DNA of 64,000 nucleotides, from contig NZ_CP077091.1 of NCBI RefSeq assembly GCF_014268595.2, positions 3,808,001-3,872,000 on the forward strand. The letters are read 5' to 3'. The notes beneath the pieces were generated by a model. It searched no databases, was not told the origin of the DNA, and was given only the letters and a program-made list of their open reading frames with translations. The position numbers and the translations under genes are program-made. The stretch is from Pseudomonas hamedanensis (lineage in GTDB: Bacteria > Pseudomonadota > Gammaproteobacteria > Pseudomonadales > Pseudomonadaceae). Numbering within the stretch: position 1 is the first letter of the stretch; the number at the start of each line of letters is the position of its first letter. Positions 26,469 to 36,328 of the stretch are shown piece by piece.

Positions 26469-28949
26469 CTAGAAGCGCAAAGTCAGGTCGACGAGCAGAC
26501 GCAGATCGGTTTCCCGATCACCGTCATAAGGGCGGTTGATCACGCTGAACAGGCCGCCCACCTCGAACACATCGTTCCAGGCATACCGTTGCCCATAGCC
26601 GAGCAGCGCCATGCCACCGGTACCGTGCTCACGCTGGCTGTACGTGCCCGCGCCGGCCTGGAATTGCTGGCTCCAGGCGGTTTCGTAGCGGTGATAGAGC
26701 ACGTGATTGACGTTGACCAGCGGCATCACGCTGAAGTCGGATTTCGGGTTGAAGTACGGCACGTCGTCGGATTTGGAGTTGTGGCTGGTGCCGACTTCCA
26801 GACCGGCGTCGACCTGCAGGTTCGGCGCGCTGTAGACACCCTCGCGGCCGGTGAGCAAAGCTTCGACGCGGTTGTTGCCGTCACTGAAGTGCGACGGGCT
26901 CACCGACAGGCGCCATTCGCGACGCTCGTTGGCGCGCCAGCGCAGAAACGCACTGCCGCCATTGGCCTTGATGTCACTGTTGAGCGCGCGCAATGGCGTC
27001 TCGGCGGACAAGTATTCGAGGCTGCCGCCGTACTGCCAGTGGTCGTTGATGTCGCGGGCAATCGCCAGGCGTGCGCCCTGTTTGTCGCCAAAGCCGTAAT
27101 CGTGATTCGACACTTCGGCTTCGAGGGTCATGTTGCGGCTGCGCCGCTCCAGGCCGACCCGCTGGAAGCGGTGGTGGCCGGTGCCTTCGGCGAAATCCCC
27201 GGTGGCATAACCGGCGCCGGCAAACACGCGCCAGTCTTCGTTGATCGGCGGGCTGTACAAGGTGCTCTGGATACCGAAATCACGGCTGCCGCTGACGGCA
27301 CCGGCATCGCCACTGCCACCGCCATTGGCCTTGCCGCCGTAGGCTTCGACGCGCAACTCGGCCATGTCGTGGACTTCCCGCTCGCGGGCCAGACGCTGGA
27401 CCTGACGGTTGTCCGGATAACGTGCGACCACGTCGTCGACCAGCGCATCGTTCTGCCGCCATTCCTGCAGTTCCATCGCCGTGCGCGCCTGAGCGACTTC
27501 CAGACCCGCATCGCGGGGGGCCAGGCTCTCGGTTTCCTTGAGCTGGTTTTCCGCGCGGCGCGGCCATTGCCGGGCCAGGTACAGGTCTGCCTGGGCCAGA
27601 CGCAACCCGAGGTTGCCCGGGGCCTGATTGACCAGGGTCTGCAAGCGCTCCTCGCCGTGGGGCAGGTCGGCACTGTAGGTGCCGGCCTGCGCCGCCAGTT
27701 GCTGGGCGTCCATCCATTCATCGTTGGGGTTGCCGATCGGCAAACCTTTGAGCTCGACGCGCGGGCGCTGGGCTTTCGCCGCGTCTTCAGCGACCTTGCG
27801 CGCCTCGTCGGCGCGGTCGCTTTCGAGCAACGCGTAATACAGTGCCGTGGTATCGACGAGCCGATCGCCTGCATCCGCGTCCGGGGCCGACAGCACCTGA
27901 CGGTAGAGATCGGTGGCGGTGTCCGGCTGGCGCTGATCGAGGTAGGACGCCGCCACCCAACGCAAGGCATAGGTCGGAATCGCCACGCCTTCGGCTTGCA
28001 ATTTCTGGTACTCGGCGATGACATCGGCGGTCCGCGCCCGAGCCTTGAGCGCGCCCATGCGGTCGATGCGCCAGCGGGTCACGTCGTCATGGGCCGCGGC
28101 ATCGGGTGCCCAGGTCGCGAGCAATTTGTCGTAATCGGCCAGCGCGCGGTCGGCGATTACGTAGCGTTCTTTTTCGCTGCGCGTGGCCAGCTCGGCGAGG
28201 CGCACGCGCTCGGCCGCCAGATCGCCTTCGAGACGGCGCAGGGTCACCGCATCGATCAGCCCCGGCCGCTGTCGGGCCAGACGCAGCGCTGGTTCTGGCA
28301 GACGGGCCTTTTGCAGGGCAACCACGTATTCGCGGGCCACTTCCGGTTTGTTGCCGGCGCGGATAAACGCCTGATCGAATTCGAACAGCGCGTCGTACTG
28401 TTTGCCGGCGCGACCGAGGGCATAGCCCAGGGCGAGGCGGCGGGAAGGGTCATCAGGTTTCGCCGCCACCAGCGCCTTGGCCCGCGTGACGGCTTCGTCG
28501 GGTTTGCCGGCGTCGGCCTGAGTCAGCGCCAGACCCAGTTGCAGGTCGGCGTTGTCCGGTTCCCGTGCCAGGGCCTTGTTGTAAACCTCAGTGGCTTGAT
28601 CCCAACGCTTGAGATTGCGATAGGCGCGGGCGGTGGCGGTCAGTGCCTGCACCGGCAAGACGCGGTCGCGGCCCTGGGTTTCATAAACCTTGATGACTTC
28701 GGCGTCGAACCCCGCCCAACTGGCGATTTGCAGGTGATCGCTGATCTGACCGTCACTCGCCTGCCCCGGCGGCACCTGGCGCAATACCGTCAGCGCCGGC
28801 GTGTAATGCCCGGCACGGGCATCGCGGACCATTTCGTCGTAGGGCGTGTCGGCCAGCGCCAGCAGCGGCCAGAGCAACTGGCTGCACAGGGCGACTCGGA
28901 ACAGAGGGCGCAAACCACGATGTAATACAGGCACATCAATACGCGGCAT
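26469..28949 (-). CDS. pgaA: PNAG outer-membrane export porin PgaA
   Basis: The 826 residues start with a signal-like sequence (GLRPLFRVALCSQLLWPLLALA). A long periplasmic TPR superhelix follows (about 30-510), for example DHLQIASWAGFDAEVIKVYET and AYRNLKRWDQATEVYNKAL. The C-terminal part is a 16-strand beta barrel ending in phenylalanine (LVDLTLRF). This is the architecture of PgaA/HmsH, which takes deacetylated PNAG from PgaB through the outer membrane. It is the first gene of pgaABCD. The 250 bases upstream on the minus strand should hold the promoter; I could not place it with certainty. Confidence 0.94.
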   Translation of the reverse strand: MPRIDVPVLHRGLRPLFRVALCSQLLWPLLALADTPYDEMVRDARAGHYTPALTVLRQVPPGQASDGQISDHLQIASWAGFDAEVIKVYETQGRDRVLPVQALTATARAYRNLKRWDQATEVYNKALAREPDNADLQLGLALTQADAGKPDEAVTRAKALVAAKPDDPSRRLALGYALGRAGKQYDALFEFDQAFIRAGNKPEVAREYVVALQKARLPEPALRLARQRPGLIDAVTLRRLEGDLAAERVRLAELATRSEKERYVIADRALADYDKLLATWAPDAAAHDDVTRWRIDRMGALKARARTADVIAEYQKLQAEGVAIPTYALRWVAASYLDQRQPDTATDLYRQVLSAPDADAGDRLVDTTALYYALLESDRADEARKVAEDAAKAQRPRVELKGLPIGNPNDEWMDAQQLAAQAGTYSADLPHGEERLQTLVNQAPGNLGLRLAQADLYLARQWPRRAENQLKETESLAPRDAGLEVAQARTAMELQEWRQNDALVDDVVARYPDNRQVQRLAREREVHDMAELRVEAYGGKANGGGSGDAGAVSGSRDFGIQSTLYSPPINEDWRVFAGAGYATGDFAEGTGHHRFQRVGLERRSRNMTLEAEVSNHDYGFGDKQGARLAIARDINDHWQYGGSLEYLSAETPLRALNSDIKANGGSAFLRWRANERREWRLSVSPSHFSDGNNRVEALLTGREGVYSAPNLQVDAGLEVGTSHNSKSDDVPYFNPKSDFSVMPLVNVNHVLYHRYETAWSQQFQAGAGTYSQREHGTGGMALLGYGQRYAWNDVFEVGGLFSVINRPYDGDRETDLRLLVDLTLRF

Positions 28950-29151
28950 TCGTCAGCATCCTTACATGGCCAGCCGGGTCACAATGCCCTCCTTGCCCAT
29001 TCGTAACGGCGGCCGCGATGTGCAATCCACGGCCAGGCTTTAAAGCCGGGCAATCTTGCACGCAAGCGTAGTCGAAAATTCACAACACAATAATTGTTCA
29101 GAATCCTGCAGGCGGTTCAGCGAGGTCAGCGAAAACCGCGGTGGCGGACAG

Positions 29152-29188
29152 CAAAACGCCCGGCGCCTGTCAAACAGGGCCGGGCGTC
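29152..29188 (-). terminator. Terminator of the DUF945 gene
   Basis: CGCCCGGC pairs with GCCGGGCG, with an inner CCTG/CAGG step. On the minus strand the stem is followed by a short T4 run. It lies about 20 bases past the stop at 29208. Confidence 0.8.
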
Positions 29189-29207
29189 TCGATGACACGC
29201 GGTGGGG

Positions 29208-30713
29208 TTACTGCACTTGGGTGACGCCAGCGAACTTGCTCATCAGGAAGCTGACAAACTGCTCCACGGTCATCTTCTGGCCGTTGAATTCAACCTGATT
29301 CGCCGCGTAATGCAGCTTGGTCACGACGTTGGTGCCGTCGGCGACTGCCAATTGCGAACCGACCGCCATGCCAGCGAACATATCAGCCGCTTCCTTGGAC
29401 TGGTCGACGATGGCTTTGGCGTCAGTCTGGCCATCGAGTTGTGCCTGCACACTGAGCAGATCGACCAGCATCGGCTTCGACACCTGGACGTTGAGGTCAA
29501 GCAGCGCGATCAGTTGCTTGCCTAGCTGATCCGGCGGCAGATCCATCGATTGCGGCTTGGTCAGGTCAATCACCAGATTGGCGCGGCTCTCGCCGTTGGC
29601 GGTGTTGAACGACAGGTTCTCCAGCGCAAACTGCGGCCCGGCGGCCAGCAGCTTCTGCAAATCGGCTTTGACTTGGGCGTTCTCAGCTTCGGTCAGATTC
29701 AGCTCCGGCGCCGGCAGGCCAGCTGCTTCGGCCTCGGCTGCGGCTTTTTCGTAGGGCTGCAGTTTGGTCTGGTAGATCTGCATCAGCGACATCGTCGAGG
29801 CGATGTCGAGGTTTTTCAGGCTCATGGCCATGGCGGCCGAACCGATCTTCTTGTCGTTGAGCGTCACTTCGCCGATTTTGTAGTCGGCGCGGCCGGCAGC
29901 GTTGCTGCCGCTTTCTTCGGTGCGGTTCTTCATTTCGAAGTTCTTCACCCCAAGCACCGATTGCTTGGCGCCGAACGTGGTTTTACTGCTGGTCACTTCC
30001 AGGGTGTTTTCGCCGGTGTAGTAGCCGAAGCTGCTCTTGGCCAGGTTGCTCGCCAGGGTCAGGCCATTGAGTTCGAGCTGGACCGGCGTCAGGTCTTCGG
30101 CCACGGTCACCAGCTTCAGGTTGTCCATGTAACCGTCAGCCTTGACCTTTTGCGCCTGAGCGCTGGCGGCGATGTCCATGGTCAGGCCAGAAAATTTCAG
30201 GCTCGACTGCTCATCCAGTGCGGTTTCGAACGGCAGCAGGTTGAGGGTGCTGGTGGTCGATTCGTCGTAGCCGATGTTGGTCACACCTTTGAGCGGCGCG
30301 GCGCCCTTGGTCGCGGCGAACCATTTTTCGGTGGTCGGGCTCTTTTCCAGTTCGTAGTTGCTGGTGGCCATGACCGGTAGCCATTTCAGCGAGATCAGGC
30401 GCGAGAAGGGCAGCGGGCCGTGCTCGATGCGGTCGGTAAACAGCAGCTCGACCGGCGCGTCGCCGAACATCTCGCCTTCGCCCTTCAGGCGATAGTGCGC
30501 GGTGCTGGTGAACGTGTGGCGGTCCAGCGACAGCAGTTCCAGCGATGCACTGCCGTTGGAGCCGGCCATGGCGCTCTGCAGTTCCTTGTTGGCGTTGCCG
30601 ACGGCGTTGTTCAGCACCCCTTCGATCTTGGTCCCGGTGTACCAGGCCCCGCCTGCGCTGATCGCGCCGATGGCAACAACAATTCCGAGAAGCACGCCTG
30701 CTGATTTATTCAT
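29208..30713 (-). CDS. YdgA/DUF945-family protein
   Basis: The 501 residues begin with a single hydrophobic helix near the N-terminus (SAGVLLGIVVAIGAISAGGAWYTG), probably an uncleaved anchor. A long, mostly beta, periplasmic part rich in Lys, Leu, Thr and Ser follows. The sequence matches the DUF945 group typified by E. coli YdgA (for example GTKIEGVLNNAVGNANKEL and LKNLDIASTMSLMQIY). No catalytic motif is visible and the function of the family is not settled; E. coli YdgA is known mainly as an inner-membrane protein. It stands alone, with a terminator behind it and a REPIN about 200 bases upstream. Confidence 0.85.
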   Translation of the reverse strand: MNKSAGVLLGIVVAIGAISAGGAWYTGTKIEGVLNNAVGNANKELQSAMAGSNGSASLELLSLDRHTFTSTAHYRLKGEGEMFGDAPVELLFTDRIEHGPLPFSRLISLKWLPVMATSNYELEKSPTTEKWFAATKGAAPLKGVTNIGYDESTTSTLNLLPFETALDEQSSLKFSGLTMDIAASAQAQKVKADGYMDNLKLVTVAEDLTPVQLELNGLTLASNLAKSSFGYYTGENTLEVTSSKTTFGAKQSVLGVKNFEMKNRTEESGSNAAGRADYKIGEVTLNDKKIGSAAMAMSLKNLDIASTMSLMQIYQTKLQPYEKAAAEAEAAGLPAPELNLTEAENAQVKADLQKLLAAGPQFALENLSFNTANGESRANLVIDLTKPQSMDLPPDQLGKQLIALLDLNVQVSKPMLVDLLSVQAQLDGQTDAKAIVDQSKEAADMFAGMAVGSQLAVADGTNVVTKLHYAANQVEFNGQKMTVEQFVSFLMSKFAGVTQVQ

Positions 30714-30911
30714 GAATGACCTGATCGATTTCCGTGGCTGTGAATGGGGTCGTCTTCCTTGAACCCGGGATCGGGTCGCGGCTCGACTGTGCGCAATTGA
30801 GCGGTGGAGATTAGCACCGGGCGCGGGAGACGGCCCAATGATTAAAGGTTAAAGAGTGTCTATGGGAGGAATTGACAGCTGACAGGGTTTAAGAGTTTCA
30901 GTGTTTGGAAA

Positions 30912-30989
30912 GGCGCTATCGCGAGCAGGCTCACTCCTACAATTTGGAATGCATTCCCCTGTAGGAGTGAGCCTGCTCGCGATAGCGCC
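30912..30989. repeat. REPIN (inverted pair of REP sequences)
   Basis: GGCGCTATCGCGAGCAGG at the left and its inverted copy at the right form a perfect inverted pair of about 29 bases each around a 20-base spacer. The same REP family recurs at 42133 and 43248. It lies 17 bases past the stop of the gene ending at 31007 and may act as a 3'-end hairpin. Confidence 0.9.
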
Positions 30990-31006
30990 GGTGAATTCAC
31001 AACACA

Positions 31007-31642
31007 TCAGGAATATTGAACCTCGATTTCATCGAGCTGATGATCAAAGCTCTTGAGCCGCGCCGTCCAGGTGTACACCAGCACTTCAAAATCGCGGTCG
31101 ATCACCGCCCCGCCCGCCCCGTCAGCCCGCACATCGCAAAAATCCAGCTGATAGCGCTCGCGGGCCATGGCCGTGGCGACATCGGACAGCTCACGGGCAT
31201 TGTTCAGCCAGTGCCAACCCTCGTCGGCAATCTGCTTGTCGAGTTCCAGGCATTGTTTTTTCAGCGCTTCGAGGCTTTTTTCCAGGGGCGTTCCGGTCAG
31301 TTCGCCCATGACTTCGGCGAAGGTGCGCCCCGGTTGCCAGTAGCTGCCCCAGAAATACCGGTCGAACACCGTTTCGACCCGGCGCAGGGCGACCTTGGTG
31401 TCCCAGATCAGCACCAGCATTTTGCCCTGCTCCAACTGGCGCTTCTTGACCCGCTGAACCTGGACCGATGCCCATGCCACCACCACGATTGCCATGACCG
31501 CGATCAGCGCCACGGCGCTGTCGAGAAAAATCATCGCCTTGTCGATCTGGTGGGCCAGCATGATGCCGTAGAAATAAGTGGCCGACAGCAGCACGAGCGC
31601 CGTCAGGACACACCAGAAGCCGAGCGCGTAAGGGTTCTTCAT
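31007..31642 (-). CDS. Membrane protein of unknown function with two N-terminal helices
   Basis: The 211 residues show two membrane helices (about 7-28 and 38-60), a short basic linker (VQRVKKRQLEQ), and a cytoplasmic domain with conserved-looking tryptophans and heptad-like helices (YFWGSYWQPGRTFAEVM, SLEALKKQCLELDKQI). I do not recognise the family. It stands alone: a REPIN follows its stop, and the efflux operon ends 93 bases upstream. Codon use looks like the neighbours, so I take it as a genuine resident gene. Confidence 0.75.
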   Translation of the reverse strand: MKNPYALGFWCVLTALVLLSATYFYGIMLAHQIDKAMIFLDSAVALIAVMAIVVVAWASVQVQRVKKRQLEQGKMLVLIWDTKVALRRVETVFDRYFWGSYWQPGRTFAEVMGELTGTPLEKSLEALKKQCLELDKQIADEGWHWLNNARELSDVATAMARERYQLDFCDVRADGAGGAVIDRDFEVLVYTWTARLKSFDHQLDEIEVQYS

Positions 31643-31735
31643 CGTTGGTTTCCCCTAGACCAGCACGAGCAATGAGCATGCAGGGAGCGCTTTGCACGGG
31701 GCGCCCCGTCAATACCTCAAAGCATAGCAACGGCC

Positions 31736-33178
31736 TCAGGGATTGCTGGCGTCAGAAGCGTGCGTTCGTCCGCTTTCCCAGCCACCGCCCAGGGCGAGGA
31801 ACAAATCGATCTGGCTCATCGCGACCTGGGTGTTGGCCGTGGCCAGCTGCGCGGTGACATCGGTGTAGGTGCGCGTGGCTTGCAGGTCGGCAAGAAACGA
31901 CTCCCGGCCGGCCTGGAAGAAGCGGTGGGTCTGCTCGGCGGCGAGCTTCGCCGACTGCTCAGCCTCGGCCAGCGCATCGCGACGTTGCAGCAGTGCGCTG
32001 TACTGGGCCAGACCGGTCTGGGTCTCGCGGATGGCGTTGAGCACCACGCCGTCAAAATGTGCCAGTGCGCCTTGAGTGTTGGCTTCGGCTTCACGAATAC
32101 GCGCGCGGGCGCCGTTGGTCGGGACCTTCCAGCTCAGTGAAGGGCCAAAGCCCCAGCGGTTGGTCGACGGATCGCCAAGATCATCAATGATGCCGACCGT
32201 GCCGATCGTCGCGCCAATGCTGATGTCCGGGTACAGCTCGCCGGTGGCGATACCGATGCCGGCGGTCGCCGCCGCAAGACGCCGTTCGGCCTGACGGATA
32301 TCCGGGCGACGCTTGAGCAGCGCAGCGCCGTCACCGACGGGCACGAGCTGAGCGATTTTCGGCAGTTCGGCGCAGGTGGCCGTGCCCGCCGGCAATTGCT
32401 CGACCGGCTTGGCCAGCAACATCGACAGGCGGAACAGCCCGGCCTGACGCGCCGCTTCATAGCGTGGCAGATCGGCGCGCAGGGATTTGAATTGGGTTTG
32501 CGAACGGGTGACCTGGGTTTCATCGCCACGCCCGGCGTCGCGCAGACGCTGGATCAACGTGGTGCTCTGCGATTGCAGATCGAGGGAATGCTCGGCGATT
32601 TCCCGCTCTTCGTTGGCGGCGCAGACCTGGGTGTAAGCACGAACCACGTCCGCCACCAGCGTGATGCGCGCGGTATCGGCGGCGGCCTGGGTCGCATCGG
32701 CATTGGCTTTTGCCGCTTCGATGCCGCGCTGCAAAGTCCCCCACAGGTCGAATTGATACGAAGCGCTGATGCCGATATCGGCAATGTTGGCCACCGGGAC
32801 TTTTTCCGGCAACAGGAACGCCTGACCGGATTCCTGCAAGCGCTGGGCGCCCATCTTCACCCCGCCGCTCCAGCCGCCAGCGGCCTCGGCTTCATCCACC
32901 TGAGCGCGTGCCCGCGACAGGTTGGCCGCGGCCACACGCAGGTCGGTGTTGGACGCCATGGCCTGCTGCACCAACTGATCAAGGCGCGGATCTTTATACA
33001 GCCGCCACCAGTCCGCCGGCACTGGCGCCGAGACCACCGGTTTGCCGGCGACCGCCAGTTCACCCTGAATATCCTTGCGCTGCACCACCGCGTCGGCGGG
33101 CACCTGATAATCCGGACCGACCATCTGACACGCCGAGAGCATCACGCCAAAACCGGCGACCAAAAGCGCCCTGCTCAT
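31736..33178 (-). CDS. Outer-membrane efflux lipoprotein, NodT/OprM type
   Basis: This TolC-like outer-membrane channel has 480 residues. The lipoprotein signal ends MLSACQMVGPDYQ (lipid cysteine near residue 17). Two repeated coiled-coil/barrel halves follow, with typical segments RRPDIRQAERRLAAATAGIGIATGELYPDI and LALGGGWE near the end. It is the last gene of a MarR-FUSC-DUF1656-HlyD-NodT operon and overlaps the HlyD stop by 4 bases. It should provide the exit duct for the FUSC pump. Confidence 0.92.
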   Translation of the reverse strand: MSRALLVAGFGVMLSACQMVGPDYQVPADAVVQRKDIQGELAVAGKPVVSAPVPADWWRLYKDPRLDQLVQQAMASNTDLRVAAANLSRARAQVDEAEAAGGWSGGVKMGAQRLQESGQAFLLPEKVPVANIADIGISASYQFDLWGTLQRGIEAAKANADATQAAADTARITLVADVVRAYTQVCAANEEREIAEHSLDLQSQSTTLIQRLRDAGRGDETQVTRSQTQFKSLRADLPRYEAARQAGLFRLSMLLAKPVEQLPAGTATCAELPKIAQLVPVGDGAALLKRRPDIRQAERRLAAATAGIGIATGELYPDISIGATIGTVGIIDDLGDPSTNRWGFGPSLSWKVPTNGARARIREAEANTQGALAHFDGVVLNAIRETQTGLAQYSALLQRRDALAEAEQSAKLAAEQTHRFFQAGRESFLADLQATRTYTDVTAQLATANTQVAMSQIDLFLALGGGWESGRTHASDASNP

Positions 33179-34062
33179 GGCCGGGGCTCCTGCGGTTGGT
33201 CATCGATTATCGACACGGTGGCGGTGCGTCCGGCAATCATGCGGAAATCTGCCGGCACATCATCGAACGCAATGCGCACCGGAATCCGCTGCGCCAGGCG
33301 CACCCAGCTGAACGCCGGGTTGACGTTGGGCAGCAGGTTGCTGCCGCTGGTGCGGTCGCGGTCCTCGATGCCGGCGACGATGCTCTCGACATGCCCGCGC
33401 AGTTTTGCCCGGTCGCCGATCACGCGGATATCCACCGATTGCCCGACGTGAATACCGTCGAGTTTGGTCTCTTCGAAATAGCCGTCGATGTGGAATGAAT
33501 TGCTGTCGACCACCGATAACACCGGACGTCCGGCGGTGACGAATTCCTGCGGACGCGGCGCGCGGTCGTTGACGTAACCGTCGACCGGGCTGCGGATCAC
33601 CGAGCGATCGAGGTTGAGCTGCGCACTGTCCACCGCCACCAGCGCTTCGGCCAGCGCCGATTGCGCACGGGCCACGCGCGACTGGCTTTCTTCCAGTTGC
33701 TCCGCTGGCACCAGGTTGCCCAGCCCGCGGTTACGCTTGGCTTCACGCTGCGCCTGGGCGAGGGTTTCTTCGCGGTCGGCAACGGCGGCCCTGGCTTGAC
33801 GCAACGCCAGTTTGAAGCGGTCCTGGTCGATGCTGAACAACACCTGACCACGCTTGATCAACTGGTTGTCTTTCACCTCGACCTGCTGGATCAACCCGGA
33901 CACGTCCGGCGCAATCTGGATGACGTCGGCGCGAATATGGCCGTCGCGGGTCCACGGCGCGAACATGTAATACATCACCATGCGCCAGACAAGGACAACG
34001 GCAAACGTCACGATCAGCAAGGTCAGAACCACGCGACCGATGGTCAAAAACGGTTTTTTCAT
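33175..34062 (-). CDS. HlyD/EmrA-family periplasmic adaptor (AaeA-like)
   Basis: The 295 residues begin with one membrane helix (about 8-30), followed by the split biotinyl-lipoyl domain (PDVSGLIQQVEVKDNQLIKRGQVLFSID), a short alpha hairpin (AVADREETLAQAQREAKRN), and the second half IRSPVDGYVNDRAPRPQEFV. It links the FUSC pump with the outer-membrane channel. The gene overlaps both neighbours by 4 bases, which fits coupled translation. Confidence 0.92.
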   Translation of the reverse strand: MKKPFLTIGRVVLTLLIVTFAVVLVWRMVMYYMFAPWTRDGHIRADVIQIAPDVSGLIQQVEVKDNQLIKRGQVLFSIDQDRFKLALRQARAAVADREETLAQAQREAKRNRGLGNLVPAEQLEESQSRVARAQSALAEALVAVDSAQLNLDRSVIRSPVDGYVNDRAPRPQEFVTAGRPVLSVVDSNSFHIDGYFEETKLDGIHVGQSVDIRVIGDRAKLRGHVESIVAGIEDRDRTSGSNLLPNVNPAFSWVRLAQRIPVRIAFDDVPADFRMIAGRTATVSIIDDQPQEPRP

Positions 34063-34268
34063 GTCATCAGGTATCGACTGAGTGAGTCCACGCCGTACAG
34101 CAGCACGGCATAGAGCGCCACGTTGAACAATGCCCGGTGCCAGACCAGACGGTAAAAGTGCAGACGTGTGAGCACGCCATGCACCAGCAGAAACAACACA
34201 TAGGTGATGCCCATCAGCACCAGCAGGGTCGGCAGGAAGATGCCGCTGATATCCAGATCACCGATCAT
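34059..34268 (-). CDS. DUF1656 small membrane protein (AaeX-like)
   Basis: The 69 residues contain two membrane helices (FLPTLLVLMGITYVLFLLVHGV and ALFNVALYAVLLYGV). DUF1656 genes of this size regularly sit between FUSC and HlyD genes, as aaeX does in E. coli. The role is unknown but presumably accessory to the pump. It overlaps the FUSC gene and the HlyD gene by 4 bases each. Confidence 0.9.
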   Translation of the reverse strand: MIGDLDISGIFLPTLLVLMGITYVLFLLVHGVLTRLHFYRLVWHRALFNVALYAVLLYGVDSLSRYLMT

Positions 34269-36328
34269 AGGGGCGCTCCATCGGGCAGCGGTTCTTCGGG
34301 CTCGGCGCTGGAGACGAATTCGACGCCGGGCAGCAAGGCCAGACGCAAACCGCTCAAGGCGTGCAACAGGTGCAGACGGGTTTCGTCATCGCCCTGGCCA
34401 TTCAGCGCACGGCGGGTACGGTCCAGAGTCATCAGCAGACCGCTCGGCGCCGGCAGGCGTTCGCCGGATTTGAGGCAGGCGCGGAAATACTCGCCGACCT
34501 CGGCCACCACTTGCTGTAGTAGTGCCTTCGGCACGCCAGTGACGCGCGGGGTGTAGGCGAGCAGGTCGAGCATATTCAGGCCGACGCGCACTTCGCGCAT
34601 TGCAATGCCGGTGTCCTGACCGGTCAGGGCCAGACGCGGCAGGTGCTGCATCAACCGATCGAGCAATTGCACACCCAGTTGCCGATGTTCGGCGAGATTG
34701 GCCGGCTCGGTCATGCTGACAATGTCTTTCCAACTGAAACGGGTCAGGCGCTTGGCCGCCAGTTCAGCCCCGAACGGCCGCGCCACCAGCGTCCAGATAA
34801 AGGCGAACAACAGCCCCAGCGGCCCGGCGAGGTTGGAATTGGCGAAGGCAAAAAAGTCCGCGTCGTACGCCCCCTGAATGCTGATGAACGACGAGGTGTT
34901 AACCAGCGTCAGCAGCATGCCGAGGTAGAAACGCGGCTGCACCGTCAGCGTGCCGATGCAAATGAACGGCACGGAAAACGCCAGCACCAGCATCGGGAAA
35001 TCGTGCAGGTTGGGCAGAATCAAAAACAGATAAAGGCTGGCGAACAGCACCGACATGCCGGTCCAGAAAAAGAACCGGTAAATCTGCGGTGCCGGGTCGT
35101 CCATCGAGGCGAAGAAACTGCACGCCACCGCCGCCAGAATCACCGCGCTGCCGCCATCCGGCCAGCCGAGCAGGATCCACAAAACCGAAGCGGCGATGAT
35201 TGCCAGAATGGTCGAGGTTGCCGAGTACAGCATCAGCCCGCGATCGATGAACGACGTCAAACGACCGAGGCGCCAGTGCCGATACACCGCGCGCCAGCTG
35301 TCCTGGCGCTCGCACAAAATCGCATCCTGCAAGCTGCGGCAGTCCTGCCACAAGTCGATGAACTCACCGAGGCGGTAAATGGCGTTGGAGAACAACAGTT
35401 GCTTGCGATCCTCCAGCGCTGCGGCGCTCGGTTGCAGCGCCTCGAGTTGCCCCCTCAGCGCTTGCCAGCGTTCCAGATTGGCATCGGCATGGCTCAGCCA
35501 TTCCTGGGTCGCGGCGAGCAACGGCTGGAATTTTTCCACCAGTTCCGGCGTACGACGTTCAAGGGCGTACAGCGAATCCTCGAGCGCATCGATCACCGGT
35601 AACAGGTGAATCATCCGCCCGCGCAGCTCCTTGGTGTTGCGCACGGTTTGCGGCCGCGCGCCTTCGTGGGGTAACTGGCCGATCATCAGTTCGAGGCTGT
35701 TGAAATTGGCGACCATGGCCATGCGCAGCGCGGTAACTTCTTCCGGCTGCACGTCGCGGCTGAGAAACTTCAGGCTGTAGCTCGTCGCATCGGCGAACCA
35801 CTTGCTCACCGCATCGTTGAACACCGGCGCCAGGCGCCGCGGCCAGAACATCGCGCCGACCACGGCGGCAACAGCGATGCCAAGGAAAATCTCTTCGGTG
35901 CGCGCCTCGGCTACGTCCCACACTGCCAGCGGATTATCGACCACCGGCAGGGCAATCAGCGGCAACGTGTAACCGGCCAGCATCAGCGCGTAGCTGTTGG
36001 CGGTGCGCAGGTGCAGGGACATGAACAACAAGATGCCGGTCCACAAGGCGATGACCACCACCAGCACATACGGGCTCTGCACAAACATCGGCACGAACAG
36101 CACCGCTGCCGCAGCACCCAGAAAAGTACCCGCCGCGCGGTAGAGTGCTTTGGAGCTGGTCGGGCCGAGAAACGGGCTGGAGACGATGTACACCGTGGCC
36201 ATCGCCCAATACGGACGCGGCATTTGCATGAGCAGGGCGATGTACAGCGCAATCATCGACGCTGCAAAAGTACGGACCCCGTAAAACCAGTCACGGGCCG
36301 GCGGCATGCCAGTGAAAAAACCGTTCAC
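34265..36328 (-). CDS. FUSC-family efflux pump (AaeB-like)
   Basis: This 687-residue inner-membrane protein has two blocks of about six helices (about 15-170 and 375-520), each followed by a cytoplasmic domain. This is the FUSC/AaeB architecture used for export of aromatic acids and related compounds. Typical segments are VRTFAASMIALYIALLMQMPRPYWAMATVYIVSSP and LGWPDGGSAVILAAVACSFFASMDDPAPQIYRFF. The substrate is unknown. It overlaps the marR stop by 4 bases and the DUF1656 start by 4. Confidence 0.92.
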   Translation of the reverse strand: MNGFFTGMPPARDWFYGVRTFAASMIALYIALLMQMPRPYWAMATVYIVSSPFLGPTSSKALYRAAGTFLGAAAAVLFVPMFVQSPYVLVVVIALWTGILLFMSLHLRTANSYALMLAGYTLPLIALPVVDNPLAVWDVAEARTEEIFLGIAVAAVVGAMFWPRRLAPVFNDAVSKWFADATSYSLKFLSRDVQPEEVTALRMAMVANFNSLELMIGQLPHEGARPQTVRNTKELRGRMIHLLPVIDALEDSLYALERRTPELVEKFQPLLAATQEWLSHADANLERWQALRGQLEALQPSAAALEDRKQLLFSNAIYRLGEFIDLWQDCRSLQDAILCERQDSWRAVYRHWRLGRLTSFIDRGLMLYSATSTILAIIAASVLWILLGWPDGGSAVILAAVACSFFASMDDPAPQIYRFFFWTGMSVLFASLYLFLILPNLHDFPMLVLAFSVPFICIGTLTVQPRFYLGMLLTLVNTSSFISIQGAYDADFFAFANSNLAGPLGLLFAFIWTLVARPFGAELAAKRLTRFSWKDIVSMTEPANLAEHRQLGVQLLDRLMQHLPRLALTGQDTGIAMREVRVGLNMLDLLAYTPRVTGVPKALLQQVVAEVGEYFRACLKSGERLPAPSGLLMTLDRTRRALNGQGDDETRLHLLHALSGLRLALLPGVEFVSSAEPEEPLPDGAPL

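Noticed and set aside
26301-28925. Plus-strand open frame of about 874 codons opposite pgaA and pgaB
   Set aside because: The minus strand encodes PgaA with TPR and barrel features and PgaB with its lipoprotein signal. The plus frame is a codon-bias shadow with no recognisable domain.
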